Assembly: GCA_950022295.1 (NCBI GenBank)
Contig: OX465596.1
Location: forward strand, 123,050,501 to 123,114,500
DNA: 64,000 nt
Source: Bromus sterilis
Taxonomy: Eukaryota > Streptophyta > Magnoliopsida > Poales > Poaceae
Direction: 5' to 3'
A program made the translations under genes and the position numbers. The notes below the pieces were generated by a model. It was not told the origin of the DNA, searched no databases, and saw nothing but the letters and a program-made list of their open reading frames with translations. Below, piece by piece: positions 46,490-58,963 of this stretch. Position 1 is the stretch's first letter. Each line of letters opens with the position of its first letter.

Positions 46490-47681
46490 GAGCTTCCGAG
46501 ATCGGGAGTACCAGAAGACCTCTTCCCGGCACCCTGCCGAAGGGAGGGTTGACCTCCGGGAGTCTCCTCTCCACCATGGATGCTTCCTGGATGTCTTGTG
46601 ATTAGTTTTCCTTGGACCATGGGTCCGTGATCAGTAGCTATGTGATATTCTCCTCCCCTCTTTGTTCTTCATGGATTAGACCTCATGAGCTACCCTACAT
46701 GATAGAGGAACTTTTGTAATCTTTCTGCTGTTGCTATGCTGAGTTTGATGGGATCTGATGGATTATGAGATTATGTTCAGATTGTGATTGAGTAATATAT
46801 ATGGTTCTTATATCTTATATTTTTGTTCCTAAGTAATTCTTGCATGTTCTCCGTTGTTGTTTATTGCTTTGGACAAGTAGTAGGTAGTAACCGCAAGAGG
46901 GAACGTTTTGCTCGCTTGTGGGTTCGTGCCCCCCGATGACACGCTTGAGTGACAGAAACATGAGTCTAGGGGATGTGCTGTTACCACAAGGGGGAAAACA
47001 ACGGTGCTTGTAACCGCGGTTGCAAGGATTGTTTACTTTACGCAAAGTGCTTTTTAATGCAGTTGTCTGTTGCTTTGGGTTTACACTTTGGGTGGGGCTC
47101 GCAACTTAATACCAGCGAGATGTTCTGAATAGATATCTCAAGGTGGATGATTAGTAGTAGATGCAGTTGGATGTCGGTTTATTTTGGCGTACTGCCCATG
47201 CTTTTGAGCCTCTTCCTTTATTTTTTTAGCATAGTTAGCATTGCGGTGCGTTCATAATCCTGTCAATTGCCCTTCTGTAATTTGTTCACCTCGCATAGCA
47301 GTTTTATCGTCTTTTGGGAGAGACATCACTAGTGAACATCACGTATCCCATTCCATATCCTCATCACTGTTTACACGCTCATTTACTTTTCTGCTTTTAC
47401 TTTCAGTTGCTACCATTATCCCTTGCGTTTGATCCTTTGTGAACAACAAGACCGGAGAGATTGACAACCTCTCTGAACTTCGTTGGGAACAAAGTTATTT
47501 GTGTCTGTGTGTAGGTCCGCGTCAGTTGCGCCACTGACACCTACTTATCATCTTCTGAGTCCTACTGGAGACAAACCTTGGTATCTTTACTGAGGGAAAT
47601 TTGTTGCTGTGCTACATCACGCCTTCCACTTGGGGTTTACCAACGAAGGGCGAGAAATCATTATCATTACCTCGCACATCA
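46490..47681 (+). repeat. 3' LTR of element D, 5'-truncated
   Basis: gagcttccgagatcggg joins directly to UTR sequence. The fragment is collinear with 40690..41880 and ends cacatca. About 440 bp of LTR, the PPT and about 440 bp of UTR are missing. Confidence 0.88.
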
Positions 47682-49743
47682 AAAGTGCATCCCTATTGTT
47701 CCATTAAAACATTATTTTGTGATATTAAGGTTTTACATCCTTTATATAATTCCTAGCCACAAGAACAATTTCTTGTTTAGGATATCATTCCAATCCTTTT
47801 GATGTTCATTACACGTATCCTAATCTATCCTTATAGTTTTAGTGTGTGACACATCTGTATTTCGTTCATATAAGATTCTCGTAATCCTTTCATCTTATTA
47901 GCCTTAATCTCCATGTATATCAACGTATATATATGAGATTGTTTACACATATACCATCTCAATATTTTGATTACTTCAAAATCACTTGATCAAATCAAGG
48001 TTGAGAGTTTTTTCCTTGAGGTACTATGGTCCATCTTATCTAAACATTCTTTCGTTATGCTAATTGCTACTTCTCTTCAAATTCCACAACTTCAATGTGA
48101 TGCAATTTCAATCTATGGTCCCTTCATAGTGTTCGTGAATGAAATTCCCATATTGATTTAGCATTAATATGCTTCCGTAGTCAATCATTATTGAATTTAG
48201 CATAACATCTTTTATGTGCCAAATCATGCCTTTATGTGTTGCATCATTCTTAATAACTTCCTGATTATTCGGAATGTGAAATAACTACTTTATTTCATAG
48301 GATGTGAGCCATCCCGTATGCAACTCAATATGATTTCATTTCTCCTCGTTTCAGAGGTAACCATCAATCCTTCGTAATTTATGAGCAGTGTCCCGTTTGT
48401 TTCACTTAAGAAGACTCATGATTATTGTTCTGTACAGAACGTATTCATGACAATCTTCTTATTATTAAACTAAGGATTTAACTTATATACCATGATCATC
48501 ATCAATAGCATATTTCCTCTTTTCATGGAGTCATTTTAGCGGAACGTTTTCCGTTGCGTTACTCTGTTATCTGGAGGCAGGGTCAATCACCCTGGTTAAA
48601 GAATTCACTTTTCTCCCATTGGTTTATTCCTTGAGAACCATCTTCTCATTCACCAATTCAAGCAATACAAGTTTTGCTATTTGGGAAGGTGTGTTTTACA
48701 ATTGCTCACAACTCTAATACAAAGAAAGTTATATCATATAAAACTTCTAGAAACTTTCTAACACCATCATCATATGGAGTCATCAGCTTCATTAAATTCA
48801 GAATGGTTTCCTTATTTCATGAAGTGGGTGTTTGAACTTAATAAATTATAACAACTTTGTTCATTCAAAATAGCATTAGCGTAAGGTGAATATATTTAGA
48901 CCATACTACATTTTAGTATGACTACGAATGGTTCAGGTGCTTGAGCACTTTAAACTTCCATCAGAATTTGTGGCATTATTTCCACAAGTCTCCCATTTAT
49001 GTCAACTATAATACTCATCACTTTGATCACATCATGGTGATTTCTATTCTTATATCCAACTTCATTGTGATTCCGTAATCTCAGATTTATGATCTTAATT
49101 GAATGCCTTGTTCAATTAATCATGCGAAGCATCTTTAATGATTATTCATGCGCTTGGTTAATACATCATTTATGTACAATGTTTGGCGCAAGTTCTACTT
49201 TGCTAGAACTCTGTCATTAGTCATTTTGGTTGATAATAAATTCATGAGTTAATAGATCGAGTATCTAATGACTTCATCATTTATGAATTCATCTCATGCA
49301 TTTAGAATAGTTATGACTTTAGACCTTATTGTTATTCATAATAACTTAATCATTAAACACTGAATATCACTTGACAATTATGGTGTTTTATAAATGCTTC
49401 TATCATATTATAAACTCAATTGCAATCATAGTATAAGCACACTTTATTCATCAAACTGGAACAACTAACTTGTCTCAAAACATGAATAACTTTGTCTCGC
49501 GAGATGCAAGACATACCTCTAAGTGTTCATATTCGATTGATTACAAAAGATTTATCTAATACTCTAAGTATAATCCTATGATAGATGTCTTGGTGAAATC
49601 TTGGTGGCCATCAACTGTCTTGGTTGCCATCAATCCTAGATCGCACCTCTTCCCGTCCATGCAACGGCAGTCCTTGTTTTCATAAAACAGAACAAGTATC
49701 AAATAATTATTAAACTGCAAATGTTGTATAAGGGAACAAACAT
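47682..49743 (-). other. Copia interior between D and gag
   Basis: About 2 kb of AT-rich sequence. No conserved Copia motif (GAG-pre-integrase, YVDD) is visible in any frame that I could follow. It probably represents a replaced or decayed pol region. Confidence 0.6.
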
Positions 49744-50301
49744 TTATAACGAGTATATCAAACATATACCTTCTCCATCAACAATTTCTCCTTCAATGGG
49801 TTCAACCTCTAAATCTCGGAGGTTGACCATGAACTCAAAGAACTGAAGGCTTTCACCTCTTCCGACATAGTCATGGACAAAGTCTGTGTAACTCGGTGGA
49901 AGCGAGTGTAGCACCGTGTTTATAGCAGACTCCTCTGTGGTCCAATAGTCAAAGTCTTCCACGAGTTTCAAATGTATCCCATGCATCTTGGCTACGTGAG
50001 TTTTCAGACAAGTGTTCTCTTCCATCTTTGTAGTAAGAAACTCATTTTCTAACTCAGGTCTGGCCACTCTGAACTGATGTATAAACAATGACTTCATCAT
50101 GTCGATTGTGTCAAACATGTCCATATCCGCATATTGTTCACGTAAATCTTGCGGGAAGCTAGTTTCTATGACACTTTTAACCATGGCGTAAGTCCTTTGA
50201 CGATTATGGTAATCAAGCATTACATTTTCATCCATGTTGTCTACTGGAGGGTCTCCCATACGCTCTTGTATCACGAACAAGAGGTTAGCTCTCTTGACCA
50301 C
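49744..50301 (-). CDS. Copia gag protein, open 185-codon frame
   Basis: The frame contains YHNRQRTYA, SFPQDLREQYADMD, ELENEFLTTKMEENT, LKTHVAKMHGIH, SLPPSYTDFV and LRDLEVEPIEGEIVDGEG in the order seen in grass Copia gag (UBN2-like) proteins. The true start is uncertain: coding-like sequence reaches the first in-frame ATG at 50301 with no clear start consensus, and relatives extend further N-terminally. It ends shortly after the conserved GEIVDGEG, so the zinc knuckle of full-length gag is absent. It forms the particle in active elements. Confidence 0.75.
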   Translation of the reverse strand: MVKRANLLFVIQERMGDPPVDNMDENVMLDYHNRQRTYAMVKSVIETSFPQDLREQYADMDMFDTIDMMKSLFIHQFRVARPELENEFLTTKMEENTCLKTHVAKMHGIHLKLVEDFDYWTTEESAINTVLHSLPPSYTDFVHDYVGRGESLQFFEFMVNLRDLEVEPIEGEIVDGEGICLIYSL

Positions 50302-51470
50302 AGTCCTAAGGTATAAGTACCAATCAACGAAATTTGACCCATCATCTTTAAGTCATTCACCACGTAAGAAAGTAACCAATCGATGATACTGATTCATGTC
50401 CATTTTAATTTTCTAAAAAATATTTTCAAGGAAAACAATTAAGACTAGTTCATAACAATGAGTTCATAATAATCATATTATAGATGAGATCACACTAAAA
50501 AAATCATCCCTAAGAAGTTTTAGTGATTACATGATCCAGATTCACTATCCATCCTCGAATATCACAACAGCCGATGGATTAGTTTCAAAGGTAGACAACT
50601 AGTTTGTGCGATCACATCCTATATGTGACTCATGCTCGTTCTTTCGATCTCTAGTATTCCGAGGCCATATCTTCATATGCTAGGCTCGCCAAATTGACCT
50701 TAGTGTTATATGCTTCTTAGCAAGGCCATATCGACATATGCTAGGCTTGCCAGGCCCAACCTCATGCGAACTCTAATGTATGTATGACACCCGATCGTCA
50801 CGGCCTGCCTATCATGAAGAGAACCTTCCAGGTGGTGCACACTTCGATAGAATACTTATGTTTGGCATTTTATATGGGATCATCTTATTTAATGCTACCG
50901 TCGTGTATCCTATACTAGCAAGTTTTAAGATGTATGATCATGGTGGCACTAAGTCTAAAGTGTCTCCATTTAAGTTTGTTTCATCATGATGATCGTTTCT
51001 TTCTAGTAACACATAGGAAAGCTATCACTACATCAAGATTAAGCAAACAACAATAGCCCCCTCTGTAATATAAAGTTAGACGCCTCTATATTTGTATATT
51101 GCATGTTTTACGTGGATGCTAGGGCTTTTCATAGATCAACCGTTTCTACGAACATTGAACCACAACGCTGATTATAGATTGTCTCTATTACACCCTGTAC
51201 GGGGCACTCCGTTGCAAATGCCATATCCGCTAAATTAAGAGGGGTAGACACCCCCCAGAGCCACTTTATAGGGTACAAGCCGTATGTCAAGCGTGGAACC
51301 AGTCTCGCGTAAGCGTACGCGTAAGGTTGGTCGGGGGCCGCTTCATCAAACAATGCCACATATATAACAAGTACACGTGAGAGGGTAACAATCGTAGAAT
51401 CAACGCCCACATCCCCAATGTGTTCTAACCGTACAGCAATACGAAGCATAGATCTAGCTCATGATACCGC
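50302..51470 (-). other. Copia 5' leader with primer site
   Basis: AT-rich leader; a repeated segment aggccatat(c)...catatgctaggct occurs at 50661 and 50724. The inverse of 51457..51470 reads GCGGTATCATGAGC, a diverged match to the tRNA-iMet site TGGTATCAGAGC. No gene is seen. Confidence 0.6.
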
Positions 51471-53226
51471 TGTTGGGTCTCGTAGTAGAAAATAATAATT
51501 TTTCTAACTAGCGTCGCCCTTAACCCAAGATCTATCTAGCTGTAATGCCGTAAAGGAAAGACTTGCGGAAGCATACCTCGGGGTGTAGTCCATTGCGCGG
51601 GAAACGTTCCCGCAAACGTGGTTGATGAAGCCGTAAACCTTTCACAGCCCCCTGGCTGTGTTAGCACCCTGTTGGGTGGTAGTGCCGCACGCGCAGCACC
51701 TCGTAGTACTCGCACACGTACAGACTCGATGACGACCTCCGTTCTCTGATCCAGCGAAGGTGGCGGAAGTAGACCTCCCGGAACCGGAGTTTCGTCAGCA
51801 CGACGGCGTACGCGTAGCAGAGAAGCCTCAATCCCAGCACAGGTTCCAGACAAGGGTACCCCGGCTTGAGAGAGACGAGAGAGGGGAGAAGACCGGTGAA
51901 AACCAATCTCAATTTGGAGTAATATTGAATTCTTTGCGAATTTTTTTGTCTCCAAGAAGTGCACCCCTTCCCATCTTTATATAGGCAGACGTAAGGAGTC
52001 AATCCCCCTTCCCTTGGCAATGTGGGACTAATCCCTTGCCAAGGAGGGACGGTGCGGCTAGGAGGAGGGGGGAAGTGGGGCGCCACCCACATGGGCCCCA
52101 AGGCCCATGGCGCCCCCTTTTTTTTTCTTTTCCTTTTCCCTTTTTTTCCTCCTTCCCCTAATGGGCTTCTTTCACAAATAAGGCCCATTGCACTTTTTAA
52201 TCTGAAATAAATTATTATTAATTATTAATTCACTAAATTAATAAATAATACGTATTATTTCATCTCCCGATGATCCGGAACTCCTTCCAGCTCACTCCGA
52301 ACGTCATTCGGACCAACACGGAACTTTTCCGGTACGTCTTTCTCACTTCTCCGGTAACTCCAATAGTTCCGAAAAGGTCTCCGATATTCATCGAGCCCGT
52401 AAGTGTGTTACCCTACGGTCCAAGAACACTCCAGTCATGACCGAGACAAAGGCTACGGCCAATGATCAATAGCGGGACCTGGATGCCCATAATGACCCCT
52501 GTGCATTTCGGAAGTAACCGATTGAACCGTACACGTTGTATACCATTCCCTTTGTCATGCGATACTAGATTAGTCCAAGATTCGATCGACTGCATCCAAT
52601 GCATTAGTTATATCTTGTTACTGACAAATCTTATTCACTCGTTCCGTGATATTCATCCTTGTGACCTAGTCACACGCTTTGCAGCTTTATGGATGCAATC
52701 TCACCGAGTTGGCCATGAAGTATCTTTCCATTATATGGATTGACAACTCCCGCTCTTGAATCAACAATCCTCAACATATCCCCTCGGATAGCCCAAGATA
52801 CACCTTTATGGTCACCATGTTTCAGTGTGAAGGTTAATGCACTCAAAGCATCCTTAGAAGATACCAATTATGCGTGATCTCACGGTCAAAGGAACAGGCT
52901 ACTACGTTCTGTAATTACAACACTGAACTTTTACGATTTGATCATGTTGCAATGCTTGCATTGGGTAATTTTCATCACGTCGTTCATTCAATGAGGTGAC
53001 CTTACCTTCAGTTGACTTGATTGTCCATGATCGTGAAACCACAATCATCAGTTGACGATAAACCAGTCATCATGAGAGGCTGACTAGGAACTCTGGTTGT
53101 TTCTATACCACACCTGTATCAGTGTTTCACTTATACAGTTCCACCACAGTATGAAACTGGTCATGAACTTATTTAGATATATTGGAATAATAATATATTA
53201 TGTTCCTCTAGAGCATATATCCAACA
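51471..53226 (-). repeat. 5' LTR of the Copia element
   Basis: Ends TGTTGG...CCAACA are intact. Length is 1756 bp. The TATA box CCTATATAAAG (inverse of 51975..51985) matches the one in the other LTR. It carries an insertion relative to the left LTR near 51890..51915. Confidence 0.93.
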
Positions 53227-53231
53227 ATAGC
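53227..53231. repeat. Right target duplication (ATAGC) of the Copia element
   Basis: It matches 37792..37796. Confidence 0.93.
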
Positions 53232-55900
53232 CTCATATGACAAGGGAAGTGAAAGTTGTGACATTCTGTTCAAAAAACAGATTCTGTCCTCGTGACGGGA
53301 AAAATCAGAATAAATCACCAGTTTATATTTTTGAGCTGAATTTTTTACACAGCGTGCTCTCTACAATCACGGAACTTTCGTATGTTCTGAGTTTCTTGAT
53401 TGGAGTTGCAGCAGTACCCCTCACAAATTCTTACGACCTTTTCTTCTGTTTTTCACAGATTCTGCCACGTTTTGTCTGTCCTAACTTTGGCAAACCTTAA
53501 GCTTGCTTTTTCTTTGCAAAAACCTTTTGGCAATCTTGAGAAACAGTAGATCTTCAAGAATATCTTTATATCCAGTGGGGAAAAAATATTTATTAAGGGT
53601 ACTAACCTCTCTAATCACCTTATGATGAGTTATGTATGAAGGGAGTTTTCTAGTGTGCGATGGAAGGTGATGAAAGAAGATTCGGGAGTGTCAAGCGCTC
53701 AAGCTTGGGGATTCCCCCATGCAACCCCAATAAATATTCATCGAGACTCAAGCAACTAAGCTTGGGGATGCCCCCGTGCATCCCCTTCTCCATCAACAAT
53801 CATCAGTTTGTTCTTCGTCTCACTATATTTTTATCACTTCATGCATTATGTGCTATGCTTGGAGCATCCCTCTCTTAGGTTTTATTTTTGAGTTTTCTTT
53901 AGCTTATCTTGCTTTTCATAACAAGTTAGACCCCGTCTTAATTTGTGTGGGAGAGAAACACGCTCCACTTTCAAAATCTAGAACACATCATAGGATTCTT
54001 CATGCCTATCTTTTCGCTGTTGTGTGTTCTTTATCTTTTCGTAGCTACTTCCATGTTTAGTTTTAGTATTAGTTTTCCTTAGCAAGAGCCTTGGATTTTG
54101 TCTAGTTTTTTGCTGGAACTCTCTTTAGTTTTCATGTTTATCTTTTTAAGAGAGTTGGTTGTTGCACGAAGTTGTGTCTTGTTTTGAAAGTAGGTAATTG
54201 AGGTTGCTATTTAATTTTAGTAGTAACTTGCAATAGTTTTGAGGTACTGATGTGAGTAATGTTTCAACTTTTGGTGTCAAGAGCTCTAGCCTATTAGTGA
54301 TAGGTGTCCTATTTTGGGCAATCTGTGTTTATTTTAAAAAACGTACAAAAATAGTTGAGAACTCTAGCTACTAGATGGATCACTACTCTTCTAAGGGGTC
54401 GGATATTGGAGTACACTCACGTACCATGAGTCGAGGATGTACAAGGATAACCAAACCCCCATACACTCCTCCTCGGGGTACTTTTCTCTTTGTGAACCTC
54501 CTCATTAGATTGAGATTTACCGATAATAAGTGCATGAGTTCTTCGGACTAATGTAAGTATTGAAAGTTGATACTTCCACCTCCTCATATTTGCTAGCCTC
54601 TCCTCTGCCGTGCATTGCATCCTTCTCACTCCGAGAGTTGGCGTCCACCTTCGCCGGTACATCCAAACCCTTGGCATGATACGCTCTGTCATCATAAACC
54701 TCCTTATATCTTTCCTCAAAACAGCCGCCATACCTACCTATCAAGGCATTTCCATAGCCTTGCTGAGATATATTGCCATGCAACATCCACCTCTTCATGA
54801 CTTGATCTTTATGTCATACATGTTCCCTCTACACTAGAAGCGACATACATTGCATATATCATGATAGCTACATCTTCTTTATGATTTGAGTACCTTGTAA
54901 AGTGTGAAAGATCTTCTATACGCTCTTGTAAACTAGAGTGTTGCCCTTAAGTGAGGAAAAGATCCCAAAGTGGACAAAATGAAAGATCCCAAAGAGGACA
55001 AATGAGAGTTAAATAGAAAGAGCCACTGAGGCCACCAAAATAAATAGAAAAAAATAGAAAAAAGAGAAAAAGAAAATAAAAAGAGAGAAAGGGGCAACAC
55101 TACTATCCCTTGGAAATATCCACACTAGTACTCCTTCTTATCCTTGTACTCCATAGAGATGATCATGCATGTAGCTATGTGGGGACCTTCACACTATAGA
55201 ACTAGGCTTGCATATTCCAAGGATTAGCCCCTCAAAAGAGCTCTAGGTCTTCATGAGAAAGAACGTTAGATGCACCCCCACTAGTTCCATTGGAGAGCTT
55301 TCAGCTCATATGTGCATCCGTCGCATGGCAATCCCTACTCCTCACATCATATCTATCATTTGGCCTTCTCGCCTATGATTGTCCACATTGATGTGAGCCC
55401 TTCTCACCCTGTTTGTCTTCCTCCTCCACCATATTCTCTCTTTGCCATCCTAAGTGTCAACTCTCGTTCTTACGCTCATCCATTGCATGAGTGCTCAAAA
55501 TATCGAAAAGTAGTGGATCAAATTGACTTGTACCTATCTAGTGGTCTGGGGACGAGTCAAGATAAGATTCCAAAGAAGACCTAGTGTGAAACTTTAGTCG
55601 ATTGAGTTCTCAACACAAAAATACTTCTTCTTCTCGTATTCCCTATCCCCCTTCTTGCATGAAAACACCATTTAGAGACATTCGAGTCACGGACAGCGAG
55701 AGCTCTTGCACCTAATGTTCTTTCATTGCTAGTTTCAATGCTAATATAGACTCTTGCATGTTATGACTTGAATTGAATTGCATACCTCGATTTCCTTACT
55801 TTTCAAAGTTCTTAGATGGTTGCTAGCATGTCTCCACAGAAATTATGCCTGTTATCATTTACCTACTCAAGGACGAGCAGAAATTAAGCTTGGGCGATGT
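53232..55900 (+). other. 3' untranslated region of element C (after the Copia insertion) with PPT
   Basis: It is collinear with D 44250..46480. A PPT-like hairpin at 53764..53785 is intact, the upstream copy near 53706 is altered. Two 24-bp repeats lie near 54956..55003. The polypurine tract AAGCTTGGGCGATGT (55886..55900) abuts the LTR. No gene is seen. Confidence 0.78.
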
Positions 55901-57524
55901 TGATACGTCTCAAACGTATCGATAATGTTTCCTCGCTCCATGCATGTTTTGTGTGATATTTCTATGATCTAGATACACTTTCATACACTTTGATCATATT
56001 TGTACTAACCTACAAACTCAGTGCACCCCTGTGCCTGTTCCTGTTTTCTACTGTTTATTATTTCAGTTTTGCCCCATATAAAAAGTCCACCAAAAATCCG
56101 GGAAAATCAGAAAAAAATCAGTGTGTCAGAAGACTCTAGAAGCCCGAAGGAGGGCCTGGACGCACCAGGGGGGCGCCTGGGCCCCTATTGGCCCCATGGC
56201 TGCCCCCCTTCTCCTATTTATTCTCCGTCACGGGAAACTTCTGAAGACAGAACCCTATTCCGCGAATTCTCCTCTGTTCCGCCGCCGCCGCGCTTCCAAG
56301 ATCGGGAGCACCATTAGGACCCTTCCCGACACCCTGACGGAGGAAGGATCGACCTCTGGGAGCTTCTCCTCCACCATGGACGCTTCCCGGATGTGTCTTC
56401 AGTAGTCTACCTTGGACCATGGGTCCGTGATCAGTAGCTATGTGATGTTCTCCTCCCTTCTTTGTTCTTCATGGTTTAGACCGTGTGAGCTTCCCTACAT
56501 GATCGAGGCACTTATGTAATTTTTCTGTTGTTGCTATGCTGATTTTGATGGGATCTGATGGATTATGAGACTATGTTCAGATCGTGATAGAGTAATATAT
56601 TTGGTTTCGATCTCTTATATTTTTGTTCCTAGGTAATTCTTGCATGTTCTCCGTTGATGTTTATTGCTTTGGCTAAGTGGTCGGTAGTAACTCCAAGAGG
56701 GAATGTTATGCTCAATTATGGCTACATGCCCCCTGATGACACGCTTGAGTGACAGAAACATGAGTCTAGGGGATGTGTTGTGGCCACAAGGGGCAAAACA
56801 ACGGTGCTTGTAACCGCGGTTGCAAGGATTGTTTACTTTACGCAAAGTTCTTTTTATTCCAATGGTCTGTTTCTTTGGGTCTACACTATGGGTGGGGCTC
56901 GCAATATAATACCAGTGAGATGTTCTCGATAGATATCTCAAGGTGGATGATTAGTAGTAGATGCAGATGGATTTCGGTCTACTTATTTTGGCGTATTGCC
57001 CATGCTTATGAGCCTCTTCCTTTCTTTTGTAGCATAGTTAGCATTGCGGTGCGTTTATAATCATGTCAATTGCCTGTCTGTAATTTTTTTACCTCGCATA
57101 GCAGTTTTATCGTCTTTTGGAAGAGAGACATCACTACTGGACATCACGGGACCCCGGTCCATATTGTCATCATTGTTTACGAGATAATTTACTTTCTTGC
57201 ATTTACTTTCAGTTGCTATCATTATGATTATCACTTGTGTGTTTGACCCTTTGTAAACAACAAGACCGATGAGATTGACAACCTCTCTTAACTTCGTTGG
57301 AAGCAAAGTTAATTGTATTGTGTGAAGGTCCAGGTCAAAGAAGCAACGTTTGTCGTAAATGGTGCCATTGTTTTCTTTCCACCTAGTTATCATCGCCGGA
57401 GTCCTACTGGTCGAACTCAACCTCGGTATCTTCACCGAGGGTAATTTGCTGCTATCCTACATCTCACCTTCCACTTGGGGTAACCAACAAAGGGTGAGAA
57501 GCCATTACCACTTCCATGCCATCA
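55901..57524 (+). repeat. 3' LTR of element C
   Basis: It runs TGATACGTCTCAAACG to GCCATCA, 1624 bp. It differs from the 5' LTR by many substitutions and several indels, including a shorter GC-rich tract. Confidence 0.9.
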
Positions 57525-57905
57525 CTAGTTTGCACTTAAATAATTATCTTTGACAAATGCAAAAGTACAAAGAAGTAGATGGTGATAATATTAAACTTAA
57601 TATTTTTCCTTTTTCTTTAAGAGGAAGAGCTAAGGAGTGGCTCCAATTCTTGCCTAATGGCAGCACCAAAACAATAGCTTGATCGGAACAATAGACTTGA
57701 TCATCTCGTCCAATAGCTTAATTGTAGCCCCAAAAACAATAGCTTAATGGGAACAACAACACTTATCCTAGCACAAAAAACTCCACTTCTAAATTAGAGA
57801 GCATGCTAAAAGACTTTATCACTTCTCAAAAAGCCTTCAACAAGAGTGTCGAAGAGAAATATGAAAAATTAGATAGTCTCTGTTTGAAGGTAGATAACAT
57901 AGCTC

Positions 57906-58808
57906 ATGATGTTTGAAGGTAGAAAAAATAGAACTTATCCCCTTGAGGAGACAAAAACTACACCTATGAATGCTATTCAAGTGCAAATTAATGAGAACAT
58001 TAGAATGCTAGACAAACTTAAGGATAGATGGGATATTGAGAAAGAAGAGGAAGATATAATTAATAGCCTTCCTACACACACTATTACTGCTACTATACAA
58101 GTTGTTGAGGATGTCAAAACCTTTAATACCCAACACATCCCTAGTCCACCTAATGGACCTATCAATGGTGATACTAATACCTCAACTTTAGGGAAAGAAG
58201 GTCCCATGAATTTGGATACCAACAAGATAATGAGCTTAGATGACATCACCACTACTATAATTAATGGTAGCGAACTTGATTTTGATAATTGTAGTCTTTA
58301 TGAAGTGATCACAATTTTACAAAGAATGGCGAAAGACCACCACACTAGTTCCCTCAACATCGCCTTCAACGAGCATATTACCAATGCTCTTATCAAAGCT
58401 AGGGAGGAGAAAATTAAGTTAGAGGTTTCTATTCCTAGAAAACTAGAAGATGGTTGGGATCCTATGGTCAAAATGAAAATGAATTTTTTTTGTTGCTTTG
58501 CTTTATGTGATGTTGGAGCTAGTGCCTCTGTTTTACCCAAAAGAATGTATGATACGCTTGAGTTGAAACCTTTTGATCCTTGTTCTTTTGGTGCTCGTCT
58601 TGTTGATTCTTCCAGAAAGAAAACTTTAGGGAGGATTTATGATGTTCTTATAGTTGTCAATGATAATTATGTTCCCATTGATTTACTTGTCATGGACATT
58701 GAGTGTGATCCCTCATGTCCAATTATTTTGGGATGTCCTTTTCTCCGCACCGTTGGATCTATCATTGATATGAAAGAAGGGACTATTAGATTCCAATTCT
58801 CCCTATAA
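57906..58808 (+). pseudogene. Element E gag C-terminal and protease region, open 300-codon frame
   Basis: The frame aligns with D from about 43117. It holds NAIQVQINENIRML, an NGPING linker, the active site CDVGASASVLP (near 58504..58536) and the flap block PIILGCPFLRTVG (near 58719..58757), where the usual Arg of LGRPF is Cys. The gag N-terminal half is missing, so the product would lack the capsid domain. The first codons are out of register with relatives. Confidence 0.8.
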
Positions 58809-58914
58809 AGGGCATGGAACATTTCCCTAGAACAAAGATGAAGTTACCTTATGAGTCCGTTACACCGGCAAAATATTCATTTGAAGTTGATAAAACTTAT
58901 TCGTTTTGCATCAT

Positions 58915-58963
58915 GCCTAGCTAAAATGCATAGAAGAAATCGCTTATTGAGAGGCAGCCCAAA
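58915..58963 (+). other. Conserved hairpin block, copy in E (degenerate)
   Basis: gcctagctaaaatgc and ttgagaggcagcccaa keep the block recognisable, but both stems carry mismatches. Confidence 0.55.

Larger units (their letters stand above)
40247..47681 (+). mobile_element. Athila-like element D, nested in the Copia element
   Basis: It has a full 5' LTR, primer site, the best-preserved gag-protease frame, a 3' untranslated region, and a 3' LTR lacking its first roughly 440 bp. Flanking pentamers caagt (40242..40246) and aaagt (47682..47686) differ by one base and are a likely target duplication. Confidence 0.88.
37797..53226 (-). mobile_element. Copia retrotransposon, gag-only, with element D nested inside
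   Basis: The two LTRs are 37797..39521 (3' LTR) and 51471..53226 (5' LTR). There is a perfect 5-bp duplication ATAGC. The interior without D is about 4.5 kb. Only a gag ORF is recognisable; no protease, integrase or RT motif is seen, so the element was probably non-autonomous. Confidence 0.92.
35012..57524 (+). mobile_element. Athila-like element C, complete LTRs, host of the Copia element
   Basis: LTRs are 35012..36652 and 55901..57524. The interior is 36653..37796 and 53232..55900, split by the Copia insertion. The flanking pentamers ctgct (35007..35011) and ctagt (57525..57529) do not match well, and the flanks belong to different element parts (a B LTR on the left, E gag on the right), which suggests recombination. 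The coding region differs from B, D and E. Confidence 0.85.

Noticed and set aside
35012..57524. Reading C as a simple intact insertion into the B LTR
   Set aside because: The flanking pentamers disagree and the sequence after 57524 is E gag rather than the rest of the B LTR.
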